Shown piece by piece: positions 1 through 6,413 of a DNA stretch of 52,541 bases. The position numbers and the translations under genes were made by a program. The DNA is from an uncultured Bacilli bacterium (GTDB lineage Bacteria; Bacillota_I; Bacilli_A; RFN20; DUOF01): the NCBI GenBank assembly GCA_944363575.1, contig CALVUJ010000014.1, forward strand, positions 1 through 52,541. The letters are read 5' to 3'. The stretch's first letter is position 1. Every line of letters begins with the position of its first letter. A model generated the notes under the pieces. It did no database searches, was not told the origin of the DNA, and saw only the letters and a program-made list of their open reading frames with translations.

Positions 1-158
1 GGTATTAGCTAATCTTTCGATCAGTTATCCCCATCAATTAGGCAGGTTACTCATGTATTACTCACCCGTTCGCTACTAGAAGTATTGCTACTTCCCGTTC
101 AACTTGCATGTATTAGGCATGCCGCCAGCGTTAATCCTGAGCCAGGATCAAACTCTCT
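1..158 (-). rRNA. rrs: 16S ribosomal RNA, 5' end (partial)
   Basis: Read on the minus strand this is the start of 16S rRNA. The universal AGAGTTTGATCCTGGCTCAG stretch maps to 137-156, followed by GGATTAACGCTGGCGGC and CCTAATACATGCAAGT. The gene runs off the left edge of the window, so only about the first 155 bases (helices up to the V1/V2 region) are present. The exact mature 5' end is not certain and is placed a few bases before the universal motif. The GGATTAACGCTGGCGGC wording is typical of Mollicutes and related Bacilli. Confidence 0.97.
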
Positions 159-277
159 TATTTTTTTCTTTAGCTCTCGCTTTTTCTTAACTTAAATTTA
201 TTGCTGACGTTTCTATTTAGTTTTCAAAGATCATTTCTCTCATCGCTTCCCCCTCTTAGGACCCGCAATGCCGAATA

Positions 278-306
278 ATAATAGCATACATTTCATTGAA
301 TATCAA
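278..306 (-). promoter_or_regulatory. promoter directly upstream of 16S rRNA
   Basis: On the minus strand a -35 box TTGATA (301-306) and a -10 box TATTAT (278-283) are separated by 17 bases, with a TG extension one base before the -10. Transcription would start near 271, about 115 bases before 16S. The leader contains TGATCTTTGAAAACT, a motif typical of the pre-16S leader (boxA/processing region) in low-GC Gram-positives. It lies between tRNA-Leu and 16S, so rRNA can be made without reading through the tRNAs. Confidence 0.7.
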
Positions 307-337
307 TACTTTTTGTAGAAATATACACTTTTTTTGG

Positions 338-424
338 TGCCCAGAACCAGAATCGAACTGGCACGGGTCTCTCAACCCTCAGGATTTTAAGTCCTGTGCG
401 TCTACCTGTTCCGCCATCTGGGCA
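338..424 (-). tRNA. tRNA-Leu (TAA)
   Basis: Class II tRNA of 87 bases with a long variable arm. The anticodon loop reads CTTAAAA, giving anticodon TAA. The acceptor stem TGCCCAG pairs with CTGGGCA. No CCA is encoded after the acceptor (the next bases are CCA-like only in part), so the tail is probably added by nucleotidyltransferase. It is the last tRNA before the 16S gene. Confidence 0.95.
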
Positions 425-431
425 AACACAA

Positions 432-507
432 TGGTGATCCGTACAAGATTCGAACTTGTGACCCCGTGATTAAAAGTCACGTGCTCTACCTACTGAGCTA
501 ACGGACC
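432..507 (-). tRNA. tRNA-Lys (TTT)
   Basis: A 76-base cloverleaf including an encoded CCA end. The acceptor GGTCCGT pairs with ACGGATC and the anticodon loop is CTTTTAA, giving anticodon TTT. It lies 7 bases from tRNA-Leu in the same minus-strand cluster. Confidence 0.96.
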
Positions 508-516
508 AGCTTATAT

Positions 517-592
517 TGGCTGGGGTACCTGGATTCGAACCAGGGGAATGTCAGAGTCAAAGTCTGATGCCTTACCGCTTGGCTATACCCCA
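517..592 (-). tRNA. tRNA-Gln (TTG)
   Basis: A 76-base cloverleaf with encoded CCA. The acceptor TGGGGTA pairs with TACCCCA, the D-arm reads AGCCAAGCGGTAAGGC, and the anticodon loop CTTTGAC gives anticodon TTG. It is a member of the Val-Tyr-Gln-Lys-Leu cluster upstream of 16S. Confidence 0.96.
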
Positions 593-596
593 ACAG

Positions 597-681
597 TGGT
601 GGAGGAGGACGGATTTGAACCGCCGAACCCGTTGGGAATTGATTTACAGTCAACCGCGTTTGGCCACTTCGCTACTCCTCC
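597..681 (-). tRNA. tRNA-Tyr (GTA)
   Basis: An 85-base class II tRNA with encoded CCA. The acceptor GGAGGAG pairs with CTCCTCC, the anticodon loop is CTGTAAA (anticodon GTA), and a long variable arm is present as expected for bacterial tRNA-Tyr. It lies four bases upstream of tRNA-Gln. Confidence 0.96.
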
Positions 682-692
682 AAGTTCACAAT

Positions 693-726
693 TGCCAGTG
701 GAGGATTTGCACCCCCTATTACTGTT
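693..726 (-). pseudogene. possible tRNA 3'-half remnant (Thr-like)
   Basis: In the 56-base gap between tRNA-Val and tRNA-Tyr the minus strand can fold a T-arm-like hairpin (stem GGGGG/CCTCC with a 7-base loop TGCAAAT, 700-716). It is followed by ACTGGCA, which could be the 3' strand of an acceptor stem. The order CAGTAATA, T-arm, GGCA recalls the 3' half of bacterial tRNA-Thr. There is no room for a 5' half and no CCA follows. The T-loop has TGC instead of the invariant TTC, so it would be a decayed gene. This is an inference from pattern only. Confidence 0.3.
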
Positions 727-737
727 CTGACATAAAA

Positions 738-813
738 TGGTGGATGCTGAGGGGCTCGAACCCCCGACCCTCGCCTTGTAAGGGCGATGCTCTACCAACT
801 GAGCTAAGCATCC
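738..813 (-). tRNA. tRNA-Val (TAC)
   Basis: A 76-base cloverleaf with encoded CCA. The acceptor GGATGCT pairs with AGCATCC, the anticodon stem is TCGCC/GGCGA and the loop CTTACAA gives anticodon TAC. It is the first gene of the tRNA-16S transcription unit; the promoter boxes lie about 30 bases upstream. Confidence 0.95.
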
Positions 814-841
814 ATATGGAACATATCAAATTCGCTTTTTC

Positions 842-870
842 AATATAACATCTTTATTGACCCTAGTCAA
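842..870 (-). promoter_or_regulatory. promoter of the tRNA-Val...16S operon
   Basis: On the minus strand TTGACT (865-870) and TATATT (842-847) are separated by exactly 17 bases, and a TGT precedes the -10 (extended -10). The predicted start lies near 835, some 20 bases before tRNA-Val. This is one of the best sigma-A-type promoters in the window, as expected for a stable RNA operon. The rest of 814-999 holds no gene that I can see. Confidence 0.75.
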
Positions 871-999
871 TATTTTTTTGATAAACTTTTTTATTTTTTT
901 ATATTTAACAATTGAATGCGTTTTATTATACATATGTTCTTATACTTTTACATATTAATATATGCGTTAACTTTTGATTATGAACTTATAAATTTATTT

Positions 1000-2268
1000 C
1001 TATTTTACTAAAATTTTTCTCATTTCTTTTTTATAAAACTCCACCCCTTGTTGATTAAAAGGATTAACTTCTAATAAATTTGCACTTATCATACAACTAT
1101 ACATAAAAGTAAACAATATATATCCTATATTAAATTCGTTAATTAAATCTATTTCAAAGGTGAAATTGTCAACCTTTCCTATCTGATAATGAGCTTTATT
1201 AGCCCCCTCTTGTGCACTTAAATTGATTTGCCCAAGAGACAATTCTGACAAATAATTTAAGTTGTCAATATCCTGTTTGTCCTTTTCTATAAAAACTTTT
1301 TCTTTTTCATTGGTCACTTTTATTTGGGTTATAAAAAAATCTTTTTTTCCTTGTTGAATGTATTGCCCTAAAGAATGTAAATCCGTAGAAAAATTAGCAC
1401 TCGCAGGAAATAAAGCCTTTCCGTCTTTTCCTTCTGACTCGCCAAACAGTTGCTTCCACCATTCAGCAAGCATATTAAAATATGGACTATATGTAACAAA
1501 AATTTCAATATTTTCATTGTTCATATATTGTTCATACCTATATGAAGCATATTGCTGAGCAATATTTTCTTCAAAGTTTTCGTTTTTAACATCTTTATAT
1601 GCTTCTTTCGCCCCATTTAAAAAGTTATCAATATCTATGCCAGCTACGCATATAGGCAATAACCCAACTGGCGTAAAAACGCTATATCTGCCACCAATAT
1701 CTTTAGGAATTATATATGATTTATATTGTTCAATGTCAGCCATTTCTCTAAGGCATCCATCTTTCTCGTCGGTCGTAACATAAATTCTTTTCCTATAATC
1801 ATCTCCGTATTTATCTTGTAACAACCTTTTTAACAACCTGAAAGCAATTGCCGTTTCTAACGTAGTCCCTGATTTAGAAATTACATTTACACAAAAATTC
1901 TTCTCTTTTAAATAGTTTAATGTATCTTCGGTATACCTCTCATCAAACGTGTTACCCAAATATATTACTTCCATATTTTTATTATAAAATCCTTTAACTG
2001 CTTCTATTACCGCCCTAGATCCTAAATATGATCCTCCTATTCCACAAACAACCAATACATCAGCCATTTTTTTTATTTCTTCAGCATCTTTTTTTATGTT
2101 TTCAATTATGTTTTTATCTATTGAATTAGGAAATTTATACCACCCAATGTAATCACTCCCCTGACAATTTCCTTCATTAAAGTTTTTTACTATTTCTTTT
2201 ATTTTCTCATTGTGTTTTAAAATGTCCTTCATTTTTGTTTTGCTGTAATCATAATTTATTTTTATCAT
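1000..2268 (-). CDS. pgi: glucose-6-phosphate isomerase
   Basis: Interconverts glucose 6-phosphate and fructose 6-phosphate in the cytoplasm (glycolysis and gluconeogenesis). The 422-residue protein has the sugar-phosphate-binding SIS-fold motifs CGIGGSYLGS (75-84) and SKSGTTLET (131-139), GGRYSVF (192-198), the catalytic GES.GKDG region (276-283) and the DLHSLGQ histidine segment (about 296-302). Its length is slightly short of the usual 440-450 residues of Gram-positive enzymes but no core motif is missing. It starts with an ATG overlapping the stop of the upstream S1-domain gene (ATATGA), so the pair is translationally coupled. The coupling of pgi to a YugI-like gene recalls the nearby placement of these genes in B. 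subtilis. Confidence 0.97.
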   Translation of the reverse strand: MIKINYDYSKTKMKDILKHNEKIKEIVKNFNEGNCQGSDYIGWYKFPNSIDKNIIENIKKDAEEIKKMADVLVVCGIGGSYLGSRAVIEAVKGFYNKNMEVIYLGNTFDERYTEDTLNYLKEKNFCVNVISKSGTTLETAIAFRLLKRLLQDKYGDDYRKRIYVTTDEKDGCLREMADIEQYKSYIIPKDIGGRYSVFTPVGLLPICVAGIDIDNFLNGAKEAYKDVKNENFEENIAQQYASYRYEQYMNNENIEIFVTYSPYFNMLAEWWKQLFGESEGKDGKALFPASANFSTDLHSLGQYIQQGKKDFFITQIKVTNEKEKVFIEKDKQDIDNLNYLSELSLGQINLSAQEGANKAHYQIGKVDNFTFEIDLINEFNIGYILFTFMYSCMISANLLEVNPFNQQGVEFYKKEMRKILVK

Positions 2269-2636
2269 ATAATTCCCAACCTTTCCTTAGCATCTTTTAC
2301 AAAATCGTTTATCCGTACTTTAATCGGTAAAAATTCTTCTTTTGCATTAATTTTTTCTTCAGCCAAAGAGTACTTCTTATTTTTATATCTTTTTCGCTTT
2401 CTTAAAGCCTTCAAACTTAATTTTGCTTTATTGTTTTCGTAATCTATATCTACTATTTTTGTTTCTATAATATCCCCTATTTTTACTATTTTACCAATAT
2501 CTGGAACAAATTCATCGGAAATTTCCGAAATGTGTATTAATCCAATAGTCTCGTTATCTAAATTCACAAAAACCCCATACGGTTTAATTCCAATTACTTT
2601 TCCTCTAACTATATTACCCGGATAATATTTTTTCAT
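2265..2636 (-). CDS. yugI: S1 RNA-binding domain protein (YugI/GSP13 family)
   Basis: A small 123-residue protein with one S1 domain (about residues 5-76: YPGNIVRGKV, GVFVNLD, GLIHISEIS, KIGDIIETKIVDID, KLSLKAL) followed by a basic stretch RKRKRYKNKKY. Proteins of this type (B. subtilis YugI, the GSP13/CvfD group) bind RNA or the small ribosomal subunit; the exact role here is inferred. The ATG start has a good ribosome-binding site (GAAGGA, 8 bases away). It is first in a two-gene operon with pgi, with a 4-base overlap. The intergenic space to the divergent nfu gene is about 80 bases. Confidence 0.85.
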   Translation of the reverse strand: MKKYYPGNIVRGKVIGIKPYGVFVNLDNETIGLIHISEISDEFVPDIGKIVKIGDIIETKIVDIDYENNKAKLSLKALRKRKRYKNKKYSLAEEKINAKEEFLPIKVRINDFVKDAKERLGII

Positions 2637-2720
2637 ATATTTTCCTTCTTTCTACTAATAAAGTATATCATTTTGTGTTATCATAAGTAAAGTTACATGA
2701 CAATAAAGAGGAGTGTAAAA

Positions 2721-2975
2721 ATGGAAAATATTAGTGAAAAAATTATTGAAGTCATAGAAAAAATTAAGCCTTTTTTACAAAACGATGGGGGAGACATTGA
2801 ATTTGTTAAATTTGAAAATGGTATCGTTTACATTAAAATGTTAGGAGCTTGTGCCGATTGTCTTAATCTAGATGAGACTATTTCTAACGGAGTTGAAATG
2901 ATTTTAATGGATGAAATACCAGGAATAATAGGTGTTGAAGTCCTTCCTAATGATTTTAATAGTCCAGCCAATTAA
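2721..2975 (+). CDS. NifU C-terminal domain Fe-S scaffold protein (Nfu/YutI type)
   Basis: An 84-residue protein consisting only of the Nfu domain, which carries a 4Fe-4S cluster between subunits and delivers it to target proteins. The cluster-binding pair is C44-A-D-C47 in GACADC, preceded by the typical NDGGDIEFV segment. The start at 2721 is preferred over an in-frame ATG at 2697 because the ribosome-binding site AGAGGAGTG sits just before 2721. The gene converges with the YutH-like gene and overlaps its end by 20 bases. B. subtilis yutI also lies near yutH. Confidence 0.92.
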   Translation: MENISEKIIEVIEKIKPFLQNDGGDIEFVKFENGIVYIKMLGACADCLNLDETISNGVEMILMDEIPGIIGVEVLPNDFNSPAN

Positions 2976-3837
2976 TAGGCCTAATATTATACTTATCCTT
3001 TAAATATTTATAAATTTTTTTTATTTTTTGCATTTCGTTTTCAATATTATAATTAATTTTAAAATTTTGTTCTTTTTTTATCACCTTCTCTTCAAGACAG
3101 TCAAATATCTTTGCTGGATATAAAATTCTAGACATAAATAATGATGCTAATTTACTTTCCATCTTATAATAATCTAACAAAGATACTAAATCATCAAAAT
3201 GTAAAAAATTACTTTTGTACAACTCAACCAAATCCCTTAATGGATGATCAACCACAAAATTAAAAGGATTAAAAAAATCAAATGAATCTAAATTATTTAA
3301 TCTTTTATGAACAATTGAAACTTCCTCTACTATCTCGCCATAATCTAAAATTAATTCACTTAAATACTGCAAAGCATTTTGTGCTAACCCTAGACTAAAC
3401 ATTGATATTTCTAGATTATTTTTATAATATACACTATCGATTCTTAAAGCATACAAAGCCTCTCTTTCAATATCTTCATGCCTTCTTTCCCATGTGGTAA
3501 GTAAATCCTTTAAATTGACACTTTTACCTTCTTCTTTAAAAATGTAATGAAACTTATTTAAATCTTTTAAAGACAACTTACCTTTTTGAATACTCACTAG
3601 AACATATTTTTTATTATCATAAAAAGACGATATTTTTCCTGATCTTGTTCTAATTATGTAAGGCCCTTTATCAAAAAAATTTTTTCTAATATTTTGAGCA
3701 TATTCATCTACTTGGCTTATATATTCATCACTTTCCTCTGTTTCAATCAATCTAAACAACCAATTATCAATACAAAAAAAGTTTTCTTGAAAATCCTTAG
3801 GATAATACCCATATTGTTCAAATAAAAAAGTTAACAT
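2956..3837 (-). CDS. YutH-like spore coat-associated protein (CotS kinase-like family)
   Basis: A 293-residue protein that I relate to the CotS/YutH family, spore-coat proteins with an aminoglycoside phosphotransferase-like fold. Supporting marks are the W-ERR-H motif near residue 112, a middle segment with SIVHKRL, and FVVDHPLRDLVELY in the C-terminal half, which resembles the VDH..RDLAE block of that family. The kinase catalytic residues are not obvious, as is common in coat members. It follows yunB with overlapping stop and start (TGATG) behind a strong AGGAGGTG site; a TTG one codon earlier is the alternative start. Partnership with yunB supports a sporulation role. The family call is from memory of motifs and context. 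Confidence 0.7.
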   Translation of the reverse strand: MLTFLFEQYGYYPKDFQENFFCIDNWLFRLIETEESDEYISQVDEYAQNIRKNFFDKGPYIIRTRSGKISSFYDNKKYVLVSIQKGKLSLKDLNKFHYIFKEEGKSVNLKDLLTTWERRHEDIEREALYALRIDSVYYKNNLEISMFSLGLAQNALQYLSELILDYGEIVEEVSIVHKRLNNLDSFDFFNPFNFVVDHPLRDLVELYKSNFLHFDDLVSLLDYYKMESKLASLFMSRILYPAKIFDCLEEKVIKKEQNFKINYNIENEMQKIKKIYKYLKDKYNIRPINWLDY

Positions 3838-4541
3838 CAATTAACACCTCCTATTACATTTGAACCAAAAAATGATTCTGGAATATCACCTTGTATTATT
3901 TTTATAACTAAAGGGATTGATATTTGATTCGTGCTTTCTTCACTTAAAATAGGAATGGACACCATTGATTTAGAACTTATTTGCAAGTTTATTTCGAGTA
4001 AAGCATTATTTATCCCATATTCTTTAAGTGTACTGACAATTTCACCACTAACTTCGCCAATTAGAGAATAACGAACTGGTATTTTTGCACCCAAATTTCC
4101 TAGAACAGAATTATTAAATGCTCGTGAGAAAGGAACTTCATATATTATTCCTCTTTTTAATTTATCATCACTTGTATTAATACCAACCTTTTCAATAAAA
4201 TCCTTTTCCAATAAACCATGTTCTAATTTATAAAGATATCCTTGCATCTTTTTTATCGATTTACTAGCAATAGAATTTAAAATTGCAGTGTTAAAATCCA
4301 AAGAAACAATTCCCTCATTTTCATAAATAACTATCTCTTCTTTTATATCTTCATTTATTTCATCCATCACAACTGTATTAACTATCTTAGTAATTATACT
4401 ATTACATTGATATCTTCCATATTCATAAATAACAGGCATAAGCTGCTTGCTTAAAAATTGTAATATAAGTACAAAAACAACAATTATATTAACTAAGAAA
4501 AATAATATTCTTTTTCTTATATAATGATTTTCATCATACAT
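3837..4541 (-). CDS. yunB: sporulation protein YunB
   Basis: About 234 residues with one N-terminal membrane segment (roughly 10-30) and a long extracytoplasmic part. The ordered blocks FNTAILNSIASKS, EVPFSRAFNNSVLGNLGAKIPVRY and YGINNALLEINLQISS match the YunB family (in B. subtilis a mother-cell sigma-E gene needed for normal spores). I chose the ATG at 4541 over a GTG three codons upstream because that GTG is itself part of the ribosome-binding site AGGTG. The gene heads a two-gene unit with the YutH-like gene. A sigma-E-like promoter candidate lies just upstream. This is one of four sporulation-linked genes in the window. Confidence 0.88.
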   Translation of the reverse strand: MYDENHYIRKRILFFLVNIIVVFVLILQFLSKQLMPVIYEYGRYQCNSIITKIVNTVVMDEINEDIKEEIVIYENEGIVSLDFNTAILNSIASKSIKKMQGYLYKLEHGLLEKDFIEKVGINTSDDKLKRGIIYEVPFSRAFNNSVLGNLGAKIPVRYSLIGEVSGEIVSTLKEYGINNALLEINLQISSKSMVSIPILSEESTNQISIPLVIKIIQGDIPESFFGSNVIGGVN

Positions 4542-4557
4542 ATATTTCACCTATCTC

Positions 4558-4586
4558 AATATATGCGTAATTTATTATAATTATTT
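4558..4586 (-). promoter_or_regulatory. candidate sigma-E-like promoter of yunB
   Basis: On the minus strand AAATAAT (4580-4586) lies 14 bases upstream of CATATATT (4558-4565), 16 bases before the yunB start. The B. subtilis sigma-E consensus is roughly KMATATT, 13-14 bases, CATACAHT, so both boxes match partly. In AT-rich DNA such matches occur by chance, so this is only a candidate, strengthened by a similar match upstream of cotE. Confidence 0.35.
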
Positions 4587-4626
4587 TATTTTTTTAGGGA
4601 AACATATAAAAGAGAGGAGAAAGAAA

Positions 4627-5112
4627 ATGAAATATAAACTTGTTAAAGACCTAATGACAACACCTGCTATTTATGTAGAAGATTCCACAACTATTAAAGA
4701 AGCAATATCTATTTTAAAGGAAAATAACATTGGTTTTTTGCCAATAACAAAAAAGGAAATCATTGTAGGTGTAGTTACGGACAGAGATATTCTTGTTAGA
4801 GGAATAGGCATCTACAAACTAAATACCAAAATTAGCAAAGTAATGACTTCTGGTAACATCTTCTTTGTTAGCCCTACAACTCCTGTTGATGAAGCAGCAA
4901 AAATTATGGCTAAAAATAAGATTAGAAGATTAGTGGTATTAGATAATGGATATGTTAAAGGTGTTATAACAACAAAAAATTTACTAAACGAACCAAGTTT
5001 ACTACCTTATATAACAAAAACATATATATCAGATAAAACACTTCCATCATATTCATCGTTTTCTAATTCAAACCCACACGATAGTATTGATGTAAACGAT
5101 TATCCATTATAA
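4627..5112 (+). CDS. tandem CBS-domain protein
   Basis: A 161-residue soluble protein made of two CBS domains (about 7-62 and 72-125) and a short unconserved tail rich in serine, asparagine and proline. The repeats show VKDLMTTPAIYVEDSTTIKEA and ISKVMTSGNIFFVSPTTPVDEAA, each followed by the VGVVTDRDI / KGVITTKNL type core. Such free-standing CBS pairs bind adenine nucleotides (AMP, ATP, sometimes cyclic di-AMP) and act as sensors; the partner cannot be told from the sequence. The ribosome-binding site is GAGAGGAG. It is a single gene ended by its own terminator. Confidence 0.92.
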   Translation: MKYKLVKDLMTTPAIYVEDSTTIKEAISILKENNIGFLPITKKEIIVGVVTDRDILVRGIGIYKLNTKISKVMTSGNIFFVSPTTPVDEAAKIMAKNKIRRLVVLDNGYVKGVITTKNLLNEPSLLPYITKTYISDKTLPSYSSFSNSNPHDSIDVNDYPL

Positions 5113-5134
5113 AAGAGCTCTGCTCTTTTTTTTT
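5112..5134 (+). terminator. intrinsic terminator after the CBS gene
   Basis: A 7-bp hairpin AAAGAGC/GCTCTTT with a 3-base loop, followed by a run of T. The stem begins at the stop codon of the CBS gene. Confidence 0.85.
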
Positions 5135-5140
5135 AAAAAC

Positions 5141-5163
5141 AAAAAAAGGAGTTTTACTCCTTC
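5141..5163 (-). terminator. intrinsic terminator after the lipoprotein operon
   Basis: On the minus strand AAGGAG, loop TAAAA, CTCCTT, then seven T. The stop codon TAA of the last lipoprotein gene lies in the loop, so the hairpin overlaps the coding end. Confidence 0.85.
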
Positions 5164-6413
5164 TCATATTCTCCATATTTTTCAATAAAATATTCCTTGA
5201 TTTGCTTATCATATATTTTCAAATCAGTATCTTCTAAGTAATAATCAAAAATCTCACTTTCTGAAATAGTATCTACTAAAAGCTCCGCTACAGAAACTTT
5301 ATTTTCAAAACTTGAACTACTATCTATAAGTTCCACAATAACTACATAATAAGTAGATGATCCGTCAAATAACACAATATCTCTAACTTCAGTGCTATCT
5401 TTCTCTCCATAAACTGGTGACATTAAATATTTATTAGTACCTATTGTAAATAAATAATCTTCAACATTTTCAGAAAATAGAACATCTCTTACTCCTTCAT
5501 ATAACACACTAGTGTCATCTTTTGTAACTACCTTGGTAACGATATACTCTTTTTCATTTATAAGATTTTCTTGATATTCCTTTCCTTCTTCTAAAGTGCA
5601 TCTTTTATCTCCACAAGTAGTATATTTTTCTAAGTAATTAAAATTAGAATCACTACTCGTATTTACTTTATTATATTCTTCTTCTATTTCATCTAAATCT
5701 TCAGTACGATGAATATTAGCAACATCTTCTAAACTCCTTATAAGAGTTCCATCATCAGAAGCATGATTTGTTAAAATATCTTGTACATATTTTTCTAAGT
5801 TTTCCCTAGTTTCATAATCTGTACTAGAACTTCTAGAAACAGAATAATATGATATTTTTCTTGCTTCCTTTCTATCAATTAAACTAGTTTTTTCATCAAG
5901 AACATACTTAACCTTAAGCATCTTTAGGAAAATATCATAATCAACTTCTTTATTTATATAATCAGTATAATCACAAGTAAAATATTCACTATCTAACTTT
6001 CCAGAAGTATAACCGTCACCGCACAAAACACTATATGATTCACTTCTTAAATACTTAACCACCAAATCTTCATTAAACTCACCATCGTATTTATATGTTT
6101 CATTATCTACAAAAGTTTCTTTAAAATATTCATTTAAATATTTTTCATATAGTGACATCATGTCAGTATCATTATCTATATTTAATTGCTTCTTCATAAC
6201 ATCTTTAAAAATATTTTTAGCAATTACTTCATCACTATTTTCCCTTAAGTAATCATAAACTTGACCAATTGTTAAAGCATCACCTTTATTAGAACTCAAA
6301 GCTTCATCTTTATTGCTAACATCTGCATAAGTATCCGCTACCTCATCTTTACCACACCCGAAGATAGAAACTAAAATTATGAAGCAACTAATAAATAATT
6401 TAAACTTTTTCAT
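5154..6413 (-). CDS. lipoprotein, family B copy 2 (paralogue of 8102-9388)
   Basis: A 419-residue predicted lipoprotein: signal peptide, then lipobox IFGC with lipidated Cys20. I do not recognise an established family. It is clearly related over its length to the lipoprotein at 8102-9388: both have YEVDGEF/YKYDGEFNEDLV-like segments, a conserved Cys followed about 20 residues later by CDY(T/S)DY, a K.R.VEY/KISYYS strand, and a C-terminal SPVYG/SPLAG..V.DI...D.S..YY.V segment. The region after residue 180 could be a decayed parvulin-like domain, as its neighbour is a parvulin, but that is inference. An extra cysteine pair (TTCGDKRC) is special to this copy. It starts at an ATG overlapping the upstream stop (TAATG) and is last in a four-gene operon. 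Confidence 0.75.
   Translation of the reverse strand: MKKFKLFISCFIILVSIFGCGKDEVADTYADVSNKDEALSSNKGDALTIGQVYDYLRENSDEVIAKNIFKDVMKKQLNIDNDTDMMSLYEKYLNEYFKETFVDNETYKYDGEFNEDLVVKYLRSESYSVLCGDGYTSGKLDSEYFTCDYTDYINKEVDYDIFLKMLKVKYVLDEKTSLIDRKEARKISYYSVSRSSSTDYETRENLEKYVQDILTNHASDDGTLIRSLEDVANIHRTEDLDEIEEEYNKVNTSSDSNFNYLEKYTTCGDKRCTLEEGKEYQENLINEKEYIVTKVVTKDDTSVLYEGVRDVLFSENVEDYLFTIGTNKYLMSPVYGEKDSTEVRDIVLFDGSSTYYVVIVELIDSSSSFENKVSVAELLVDTISESEIFDYYLEDTDLKIYDKQIKEYFIEKYGEYEKE

Noticed and set aside
516-848. Open frames across the tRNA cluster
   Set aside because: They run through tRNA-Gln, -Tyr and -Val in both directions. Their apparent coding comes from the structured RNA sequence and they have no ribosome-binding site.
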